Shown here in pieces: positions 55,567-64,000 of a DNA stretch of 64,000 nucleotides (its first letter is position 1; every line of letters starts with the position of its first letter). The stretch lies in NCBI GenBank assembly GCA_023362775.1, contig JALMGJ010000012.1:24335001-24399000 (forward strand), given 5' to 3'. Position numbers and translations under genes: made by a program. The notes under the pieces were generated by a model, which was not told the DNA's origin, did not search any database, and saw only the letters and a list, made by a program, of their open reading frames with translations. Source of the stretch: Charina bottae (lineage: Eukaryota > Chordata > Lepidosauria > Squamata > Charinaidae).

Positions 55567-55769
55567 GTATGTGCTTAGAAGATGATTTACGTCAGAAAGT
55601 GCAGGAACATGAGTTTAGTACCGCCTATAAAAAGATGCAGCTGCTTTAATATGACACAAAGTTGAATGACTACTCTGAAAAAAATACATGGCTGATTTTA
55701 AAGATATTCTGTCTTCTGCACTTGTGTATTCCAAAGAACCTTTTTCAAAATTTTTTGAAAGGATTCACA

Positions 55770-55945
55770 GCCATGCTGGTTAGCACTTGGATTGGAGAAC
55801 ACTAGGAAATTTCAGAGGTGTAGGCTACACTGGATAGATTAAAAATATATATAGAAGAAGGCAGCAGCAAACCACTTTCTTATTGATGCCAGAAAACTAC
55901 ATGGATGTGTCCATGAAGTCACCAGGAGCTGAAATGGATTCAAAG
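55770..55945 (+). mobile_element. 5S rRNA-derived SINE with BovB-like tail
   Basis: GGTTAGCACTTGGATTGGAG to GTGTAGGCTACACTGG matches the 3' half of 5S rRNA. The tail CAGCAAACCACTTTCTTATT, CATGGATGTGTCCATGAAGT, CACCAGGAGC resembles a BovB 3' end and also matches the tail of the copy at 40060. Confidence 0.65.
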
Positions 55946-56338
55946 GAAATTCTAATTTTTAAAATCAATTTTAACACAATATTTACATGAAGGGAAAAAA
56001 ATGCTGATTTCAGAACTGAGAAGATACAGATCTAGGGAAGAACTAGAATTACTTTATGCACTGTATAATGTTTGGTAGAAGGTCCTGTGGATTCATTTTA
56101 TGTTCATGAATCGAGACAGCTTGATTTATTGTTTCTCTGTAATCTCTACAGTTCAACTGGCCTCCTTGGTGACAGCTATCCAAAAGCTAATGAAGGTTGA
56201 ACTCTTCCAGAGGGCTTTGGCACGTGATTGATCACCAACATTATTACTTTTTTTAACTGTTACTATTATTGTTAGTTTTGTTTACAGTATATGAGGTGTT
56301 TTGGGGTTATTAGGGTTGTGGGGGGTAATTTACTTGTT

Positions 56339-56416
<78 letters not shown>

Positions 56417-57148
56417 ACTGTGGATGTTTTATTATAATGGTGGATGTTTTACTCTATTTTCTCTTGTTGTAAGCTGCTGGTAGTTGGAATGATTAAATGA
56501 CATACACATTTAATAAAGAATAATAGCAACAACCACAATCTACAATCACTGAACAATAAAAAGCATGTTGATGATCAGAGTGCTTTTTCAATGCATTAAC
56601 CAAATCTCACAGCATAACAAACCAAGATATGAAGAGAAAACCCAACAAATCCATTAAAAAGACTTATTAATTTTGTCAGCCTTGTAATTTGTCACAATTT
56701 ATATTTATCTGCTGACAAGATTGGGCTACATACAGGCAATGTATTTGGAAACTTACTAAGATAGTGTAGATTTCCTATTCCATGTCTTCTCCAATATACA
56801 GAAGATGGAACTCTTCAGGGGATGAATGGTGGTCTAATAGTGAGGCCCTGCTCTTCAAAATGATACCATCTATCTCTTGGTACTTGGTACACTTACTAAG
56901 GAAGGGTAATGCTCCTGCTTTCCATGTGAATTTTTATAAAATTATTCTTCTTTGAAGTTTCTTTCATTCTCATTATTCTGCTCTCTGTACCAGATAAATG
57001 GGCAAAAATGTGGAAACAAAAAAGTTCAGCAAATTACTGGGCTTCATTATTGAACCCAGACCTGGATTGCCCTGGCTTTAATGGGAAGCCGTGGCTATTT
57101 CTCTTATTTAAGCTTCCCATCAGCAAAATGACAATAGCATAGTTGTAT
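55946..57148. other. Intron with a possible old LINE tail and a (TTTC)n tract
   Basis: Near 56160-56290 and 56465-56520 the sequence resembles a degenerate L2/CR1 3' end. A (TTTC)n microsatellite lies at 56339-56416. Nothing else is recognised. Confidence 0.5.
56339..56416. repeat. (TTTC)n microsatellite
   Basis: About 19 nearly perfect units. Confidence 0.95.
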
Positions 57149-57882
57149 CTAAGACACCAGGCTTGTCGATCGGAAGGTTGGCGGTTCGAGACCTGAGCGC
57201 CGTGTGATGGAGTGAGCTCCTGCTCTCGCCCCAGCTCTTGCCAACCTAGCAATTTGAAAGCACGCAAATGCAAGTAGATAAATTCCTGATGTCCCAAGGA
57301 GGACACATGTAACACCTCTGCTGTGCGAGCTGCACTGGGTTCCAGTTTGCTTCCGGGTCCAATTCAAGGTGTTGGTTATTACCTTTAAAACCCTACATGG
57401 CATGGGACCAGGTTACCTAAGGGACCGTCTCATCCCCATCTTATCATCCCGTCCCACCCGGACATGCAGAAAGGGCATGCTATGGATCCCATCAGTTAAA
57501 GAATTCCATCTAGCGGGGTCACAGAAGCATGCCTTCTCTGCTGTAGCCCCTGCCCTATGGAACATCCTTCCCCCAGAGATAAGACAGTCCCCCTCGCTCC
57601 TGGACTTTCGGAAAAAGCTTAAAACCTGGTTGTGTCAATATGCTTGGGGCAGGATAGAGAAAGTATGCTCTTGGGGATGGCTAGTGCCCTAGGGTGGCCA
57701 TGGAGTGCCCTCCCCATGGACTTAAGAAGATTCTGCCATTTAGATTTTACTATATTTATTATATTTATAAATTGTTAATTAAGATATATTTTAGTCTATT
57801 ATAATTGTATTTTAATGAGTTATACTCTGGTTGTAAACCGCCCGGAGTCCCCCTCGGGGGAGATGGGCGGTGATAAATCAAA

Positions 57883-57929
<47 letters not shown>

Positions 57930-58094
57930 ATAGGTACCACTTTGGTGGGATGTTAACAGCATTCCGCACGCATCATGCCAGCCACATGACCGCGGAAGCG
58001 TCTTCGGACAGTGCTTGCTCTTCGACTAAGAAACAGAGATGAGCACCGCCCCCTAGAGTCAGACACGACTGTGCAGGGGAAAACCTTTACCTTT
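57149..58094 (+). mobile_element. Sauria-type SINE split by an L2 insertion
   Basis: The head part (57149-57283) stops at GCAAGTAGATAAAT; the tail part resumes at AGGTACCAC (57932) and ends CCTTTACCTTTTTA. The head lacks its first 20 or so bases. The gap is exactly filled by the L2-like element at 57284-57929. Confidence 0.9.
57284..57929 (+). mobile_element. L2-like LINE, 5'-truncated, inside a SINE
   Basis: The frame from about 57303 to 57692 encodes THVTPLLCELHWVPVCFRVQ to KTWLCQYAWGRIEKVCSWGW, the L2 C-terminus, without a stop. The 3' UTR stem (AACCGCCCGGAGTCCCCCTC) and an (AAAT)n tail follow at 57838-57929. Confidence 0.9.
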
Positions 58095-59240
58095 TTATCT
58101 AACAAGTGCCATTGCAAGGACAAACTGTAAATCTTAAACTATTTGCAAATCAACAACTCTCTATAATGATTAGAATAATTAAATATTTCCTAACAAAGCA
58201 ATTGTTGGAGAAAAGTTAATGACAGTTTCTCTTAAAGCATCAGTAGGAGGATAGCCTTTCAAAAACATAACTATTCCTAACAAACTCTTTAAAAATGAAG
58301 CTTACTTACTCCTAATATGCAATTGCTTGTTTACAAAACTACTATACTGTTTTTGGATGCAGTTTTCTAAATTTGATTTTGCTAATCATTGAAATAAGAA
58401 TGATGGATGCCAATGGTTTCCATTCACTGCTGTGGGTCCTTGAAAAGGAAGAACCCATCTCAGCAACTTGCACAAATATGCTCCCATAGAAAAATGGGAC
58501 ATATTTTATTTCCCTGTTGCTGTATCTCCTAAACAGACACATCTCCAACTACATTCTTCAAGGTTCGTTAAATGGGAAAAAAGGAGTCTATTAAAAATAT
58601 AGGAAGGAGTTTCCATACACACTGTTTAATAAATAATGTTCTTATAATAAAGAAATATAGGAAGGGTCTTTGGGCCCTTTAAAGATTAATACATTTATTA
58701 TGACATAAGCTCTTGTGGACCATCATGAATGCTGAATATAGTCCTATGAAGGGAGTGTTGGTTATGTACATAAGTTGGATGGGGAGATAAAAATATGGGG
58801 AGAACAATGGAATGAAAATTCTGATACTTTAGAAATGAACAAGGATAAAGCTGCAGTCAGATATGACACAGATATTTGTGCATTGAATAGCTACTTAACA
58901 GATGGAGTACAACACGAAGCCTTGGTGCTTATTTGTTTGTTTCCCGTAAGAAAAGCTATTAAATCTGCTAAAGAGCTGTACCTCCACTTTTCACAGTGAA
59001 GTGATTCTTTGCAATTTCACCAAGATTTTTCAAAGCAAAGGACAAAGGAATGTACTATCTTGCCAACTGTGATTTTTGCCCTGTTGTGGTTTGTTTCATT
59101 TTTTGATGTTCCACCGTGGCAATCACAGGAGATGCCTGATTTACATCTAAGCATATGTTCTGCTTGAACATTAGAAATTGCTTTGTGCATGGTTCCCGAT
59201 GCCCCTGTTTACAGGACTGAGGATTTCTGCTAGCTGCCAA
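58095..59240. other. No recognisable feature
   Basis: AT-rich intronic sequence, no repeat recognised. Confidence 0.5.
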
Positions 59241-59690
59241 CAGTCAGTATGCTGATGACACCCAGCTTTATATCTCCACCCTGGGCTGCCTGAGTGATGC
59301 TGTGGATGTCCTGTCCCAGTGCCTGGAGGCTGTAGGGGCATGGATGGGGCACAATGGGCTTCAGCTCAACCCAAGCAAGATGGAGTGGCTTTGGGTACTT
59401 GCGCCTTCTGGTGTCAAGGGTTTTCCACCTTTAGTCCTGGATAGGGTGGCACTGCCCCAGATGGACCCGGTGTGTGATCTGGGGGTCCTCTTGGCATGCT
59501 CCGGGTCCCATCAGCTAAGGAATGTCAGCTGGCAGGGACTAGAAGACATACCTTCTCTGCTGTAGCCCCTGCCCTCTGGAACATTCTCCCTCCCAAAGAT
59601 TAGGATGGCCCCAAACCCTGTTGGCCTTTTGTAAGGCCTTAAAGACCAGGTTGTGTGCTCGGATCCTGAGTATGTGAAGGGCCCCATTTC
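59241..59690 (+). mobile_element. L2-type LINE with internal deletion
   Basis: It starts at the RT active site ([11 protein letters not shown]) and reads LSQCLEAVGAWMGHNGLQLN to LGVLL, then jumps to CAGCTAAGGAATGTCAGCTG, the SAKECQLAG part of the C-terminus. The segment in between, present in other copies, is missing. Confidence 0.8.
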
Positions 59691-59731
59691 TTGGTTATAT
59701 TAACATCTATGGTTATGATTTCTCTCAGCTG

Positions 59732-59837
<106 letters not shown>

Positions 59838-59838
59838 T

Positions 59839-60403
59839 ATGTCTATGAAGGTTCTCAGTCATCCAGGTGGAATTGTCTGTAGCTTGAATCATGTCAACTG
59901 GATTTCTATTTTCTTAGTAGAAACGTTTCTCTCCTTATCCAAGGAGCTTCTTCAGTCTGAGCAAAGTTGGTAAGGGAATCCTAAATATGTTTCTAGGTAG
60001 CTGTGTGACCTTACACCTGGGGCTAGGTCATGGTTATATTGAGATGTTATTTTAAGTCCTTTTATCATCTAAAGGAGGATCGTTAAGATCACCATGCTGC
60101 TGTTGAGCTTGTGAAATGGTCTTAATCTTCCTAGGCACAGAAGACAAAGCAGGGAGGAAGATGGGGGAAAGATTGTGCCTGAGGCCCCCACCTCTATTCA
60201 AGGAAGGATTTTCCAAGTTGGCATAAATGGACTCCTTGACCCCTCTCTCAAACCACCTATCTTCTCTGTCTAAAATGTGAACATTTATGTCCTCAAATGA
60301 GTGTCCTTTTTCCTTTAGATGAAGATAAACTGCTGACTCTGGTCCTGTGGTGTTACTTCTCCTGTGTTGGGCCATCCTCCTGTACAAAAGTTGTTTGGTT
60401 TTG
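59839..60403 (-). mobile_element. Penelope-like element, 3' fragment
   Basis: The minus-strand frame from about 60387 to 60052 encodes the second half of the GIY-YIG domain (RRMAQHRRSNTTGPESAVYL) and the C-terminal tail, with only small changes from the copy at 34958. The 3' UTR contains a hammerhead-like core: CTGAAGA at 59955-59949 and GAAAC at 59929-59925. Confidence 0.88.
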
Positions 60404-60477
60404 TACAGTTTTTTACAGTTTTTTTAAAAAGATTTTTACATCGGACAGCTGTCATTTGAACCCAGCAACCTAGGAAA

Positions 60478-62523
60478 ATGGAAAAAGCCGGAGCAACGAC
60501 AGCAACCGCAGATGATGCTTTATCCAGCACCTCTTCGGCGACAGGAGAACTCCGCCCAGCAGTGGAGGTCCCGATTGAGGTAACATAAAAAAGAAAAGGG
60601 AAAAAGACTAAGGGAAAGGAGAGTCAAGAACCCCGCTGAACCACCGCACCAACAACCCACAGCCAGGCAGTGGAGTGGTCCCTAGGAGTTGGGGGTGGCA
60701 TGAACCCAGGGCCGAGCAAACAAGTGGCCAAATCCCGTATTTCGCAAGCGCAAAGGATCGCAGCATTGGAAACCAGAGCATCTGGGTGGAGATGGGGCTG
60801 GACAACATGGACTCAAAGTTAATGGCAATACAAGCCGCACTAGAAAAACTGCTCCAGAAACCCCAGCACCGAGGGAAAAATCGGCATGCAGCAAAAGATG
60901 ACAGTTTGTCCACCTTGTCCTCCGAATTTGAGAGCACAGACGAAAGTGATGAGGAAGAGAAAGGTGAAATGGAAGCGCTGAGAGAGCCACCAGTACAAAC
61001 CACAAATGTGAGTAACTTGCCATTCTACCTGCCAAACAGGCCCTTAATAGTGACTAAACTTAAAACCAAATTTGATGGCAACCCAGAGAAATTGGCATGC
61101 TTCTTGAACCATGTAAGAGGGTTCATGGAAGAGTCGGAAAGATTCTTCCTCAATGAAGTGTGGGATTATACTGGCTTATGGGGTCCAGGCTCAGAGTAAA
61201 CCAAACAGAGTGCAGCGTGTAGGGCTAACAATATTTTATTGTAGCATAAGGCAATAATGGATATGAGTCACATTATTACAAAAAGGAAAAACAACAAAGC
61301 ATAAGCAGAGTTCCATCAGCAGATGTGAAGAAAACCATGGCCAGGTACAAAAGGCCAGGCATAGTTACAGTTCAGGAACAGAGTACATGGCAACATGACA
61401 GACAGAAGTCAAGAAGCATAGACCCATAGTTCATAGCTGAGATATACACTTGTTTCAGCATTCTGATTGGAAGAAAACATGGGTCATTGGTTACATACAC
61501 TTAGTGTTAAAACATTTGTCTGTTACACATAATATAAATTGCCACGAGATGGCAATGTTGCACATTGTCTCCCCCCGGGAAAACATTCCCATGGGACGGC
61601 CGATCAACTAGCCAAAACATAACTCACGTGATACAATGCCTTAGCTGTGATCAAGGCCAGACAGCTGTGTTCTCGGTGGAATGTTTTGAAAACACTCATC
61701 GTAGAGGCGTATGGAAAAATACTGTCTTTACAAGCTAGAATATCACAGTGGAGAAATCCATTTGAATTCTACATAGAATAACTCTGACATGAAGAAGCAA
61801 AAGTAAGATACGTATCGAACTTTCTCATAGGAGAGGCAGCGAAGTGGCTTGCCTCACTACACGAAACTAAAGCCAAAGAACTGTATAATTTCCACATGTT
61901 CAGCGCTGAGAAAGAGGTTCGAGGACACACTGTCCCAAATGTCAGCAAAGGTGGAAATCCAGAGATTAAGGCAAGGGCATTGCACAGTGGCGGAATATGC
62001 ATTAGAATTTAAAAAACTGGTGAGCAGGCTCCCAAACTGGCCAGAGTCGTTTCAAGTGGAATATTTCCAGATGGGATTACGGCCCGAACTATTGGACATG
62101 GCAGTAGGAAGAGGTGACCCAGAGACATTAGACAAATGGATTCAGCTAGCGGGGAAAGTGGAGAGTACGAAACTGAGAGTGCGTTCATATCGTCAGTTTC
62201 AGCATACGGGGAGAACCCAATACGCTAGCCAATACCCACAGAAGAGAGACTTTGACAGGAGGACATGGGCGGAAGAAAAAGAAAGGAGAACAAAAAATAA
62301 ACTATGTTTTAAATGTGGAAGAGAGGGACACAGAATTCATGAGTGCACCCAACAAATGGAAAAAATTAGAACGGGAGAAAAACCCCACAAAGCCCCAACG
62401 CACAAGCAGACGACAGCGAAAGCTGCTACCGAAAGAAAGAAATATGCAGCAGCGGATTCAACCACTGAGGAGTCTACTGATGAGGAATTTGTGCTGGCGG
62501 GAAATGACAATGGTCTGTCCTAA
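60478..62523 (+). pseudogene. Gypsy gag, broken
   Basis: A start at 60478 opens MEKAGATTATADDALSSTSS, followed within 130 bases by stops and later by a frameshift near 60780. The middle part (KFDGNPEKLACFLNHVRGFM) is typical of Gypsy capsid. At 61158 the LTR insertion splits the codons of FLNE from EEAKVRYVSNFLIGEAAKWL. A one-base shift near 61900 precedes RKRFEDTLSQMSAKVEIQRL. The CCHC zinc knuckle CFKCGREGHRIHEC lies at 62305-62346. The stop is at 62521-62523. Gag forms the particle and binds the genomic RNA. Confidence 0.85.
61159..61789 (-). mobile_element. Solo LTR (631 bp) inserted in Gypsy gag
   Basis: It starts TGTGGGATT and ends CTCTGACA, flanked by the perfect 5-mer TGAAG (61154-61158 and 61790-61794). 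Removing it restores the gag codon order, which confirms both ends. On the minus strand a CCAAT box (CCAATCAG) and the polyadenylation signal AATAAA are present, so the LTR lies antisense to gag. It is related to the LTR at 13560-14470. Confidence 0.9.
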
Positions 62524-64000
62524 AGTGCGCCGCGGGACAGGCCTTCACCAAAGGGCGCAGCTACATAATGGCAACTGGAGACTGCCCCACCATGCAAGTA
62601 CAGGTAAAACTGGAAACTTTGGATGGGAGGGATCAGTTCACAGGGGCTGCAATGGTGGACTCTGGGTGCTCCAGATGCCTAATGCACCCATCGGTCGCAA
62701 TTGAATTGGGACTAAACCTGTTTAAACTAAAAACACCCATTACATTTTGCCAACTCGATGGGTCAGAGATGAAAGGGGGACCAGTGGGACACTTAATGGA
62801 AGCAGTGAAGATGTCAGTAGGCATGCACACAGAGACACTACGCTTCATTATAGCCCCCATTTCAACACAACCCATCGTGTTAGGTCTGAAATGGCTGAGA
62901 GAGAGGAATCCGCACATTGACTGGGTGTCCGGAGAGATGGAATTCACTGATGGGACATACCTGGGGGAGTATAACACCACACTCATAGACAACAGAGAAC
63001 CAGGGGCGGCAGGGACAGAAAAAGAGGAGGGGGCAACGACTGGGGAGGAAGCAACTATTCCGAGTAACTATGTCTCCGTTGAGGAAGTGTTTAATGAAGA
63101 TGAATGCGAGCAACTACCCCCCCCACCGGAAAATGGACTGTGCCATAGAGCTAATACCAGGAGCCACTTTCCCCAAGCAAAAATTTACGCTATGACCCAG
63201 AGGGAACTGCAGGAGCTGCACAAATTCATTGACAAAAACTTAGCATGCGGCTTCATTGAACCAGCAAATTCCCCCCTAGCGGCCCCAGTACTGTTCCGAG
63301 AGAAAAAAGACGGATCATTACGACTTTGCATGGACTACAGGGGGCTGAATGCCATTTCTGTGACAAACCAGTACCCCCTCCCACTATTAAAAGACATGTT
63401 GGCTCAACTAGCAAAGGGCAAAATTTTTACTAAATTGGACTTGAGAGAAGCGTATTACAGGGTACAAATAAGGGAGGGGGACAAATGGAAAACGCCATTC
63501 AACTGTCCCCTGGGCTCGTTCCAATACCGCGTCCTCCCGTTCGGGATTGCAGGAGGACCAGGAATTTTCATGAAATTAATTAACGAAGTCCTGTACGAAT
63601 TCCTGTATCGGGGAGTCATAGTATATTTGGATGATATTCTCAGTTTCTCTGATACCTTGGAAGAGCACATAAAACTGGTAAGGGGGGTGCTAGAAAAATT
63701 ATTGGAAGCCAAATTATACGTTAAACTCTCAAAATGTGAATTCCACAAGGAGAAGCTTGACTTCCTGGGGTTCCGTATATCACACAATGGGATAGAAATG
63801 GACCCCACCAAAGTACAAGCCGTGTTAGGATGGGAACCCCCATGAACCCACAGACAATTACAGGCGTTCATCAGGTTCGCGAATTTCTATAGGCAATTTA
63901 TTAATAATTTCGCACAGATTGCACTCCCATTAACATATTTATTGAAAACAGAAAGCAAGGGGAAAGACGGAAACCCTAAACTAGCTAGCACAAAAATTAA
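62517..64000 (+). pseudogene. Gypsy pol: protease and reverse transcriptase, one stop, 3'-partial
   Basis: The frame is open from before the gag stop and lies at -1 to gag, so expression would need a -1 frameshift. The aspartic protease motif VDSGC lies at 62655-62669. The RT starts near 63200 and includes LCMDYRGLNAI, the catalytic YLDD at 63624-63635, and CEFHKEKLDFLGFRIS. A TGA at 63843-63845 interrupts a well conserved stretch; the same frame continues open to the window end with RQLQAFIRFANFYRQFINNF. This stop is probably a recent CpG transition. RNase H and integrase would lie beyond the edge. Confidence 0.88.

Larger units (their letters stand above)
60404..64000 (+). mobile_element. 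Ty3/Gypsy LTR retrotransposon, gag and pol, cut by the right edge
   Basis: The element carries gag with a CCHC knuckle, then protease and RT in a different frame. No 5' LTR is seen, because the Penelope fragment ends only about 75 bp before gag. The element continues beyond the window. A solo LTR of another family is inserted in gag (61159-61789). Confidence 0.88.

Noticed and set aside
56301..56483. Membrane-like Phe-Leu-Ser repeat protein
   Set aside because: It is a translation of the (TTTC)n microsatellite.

Overview
This window is vertebrate nuclear DNA, almost certainly from a squamate reptile (lizard or snake). The call rests on the repeats: young BovB (RTE) LINEs, Sauria-type tRNA SINEs, L2-like LINEs with (AAAT)n tails, MIR-like CORE-SINEs, CR1 tails, Penelope-like elements, hAT and mariner MITEs and a Ty3/Gypsy element. 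I cannot decide between lizard and snake from sequence alone.

Only one host exon is recognisable: a 285-bp exon on the minus strand (9370-9654) encoding the second immunoglobulin domain of the netrin receptor DCC, with clean splice sites. The rest is best read as DCC introns. Positions below 9370 are the intron after this exon. Positions above 9654 are the preceding intron, at least 54 kb long here. No other DCC exon, RNA gene, CRISPR array or microbial system was seen.

Layout. 1-2156: 3' part of a BovB with an open RT frame that runs off the left edge. 2683-7222: a nearly complete but decayed L2-like LINE with a GC-rich 5' region. 7.2-9.4 kb: mariner and hAT MITEs, one of them 17 bp from the exon's splice donor. 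11-14.5 kb: CR1, two solo LTRs and two hAT MITEs. 15-30 kb: SINEs, L2 tails, LINE remnants and a MITE with a 40-bp internal repeat. 30.6-32.6 kb: an L2 insertion flanked by a 132/138-bp direct duplication. 33.5-36.3 kb: L2, CORE-SINE, and a Penelope-like element inside an older RTE remnant. 37-47.6 kb: more BovB copies, including one of about 3.2 kb broken by two stop codons, and a TIR element. 47.7-59.7 kb: MITE, solo LTR, foldback Penelope-derived pieces, nested SINE/L2 and microsatellites. 59.8-64 kb: a Penelope fragment next to a Gypsy element whose gag holds a solo LTR.

The elements are interdependent. BovB endonuclease/RT probably mobilised the SINEs, which carry BovB-like tails and 11-15 bp target duplications. 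Repeated nesting (L2 in SINE, BovB in L2, LTR in Gypsy, Penelope in RTE) gives a relative age order. The most unusual observations are the very long duplication flanking an L2 insertion, the hammerhead-ribozyme-like cores in four Penelope-derived loci, the CCAAT/GC-box tandem repeat inside a hAT MITE, and the MITE beside the DCC splice donor. I found no evidence for a wholly new gene system.
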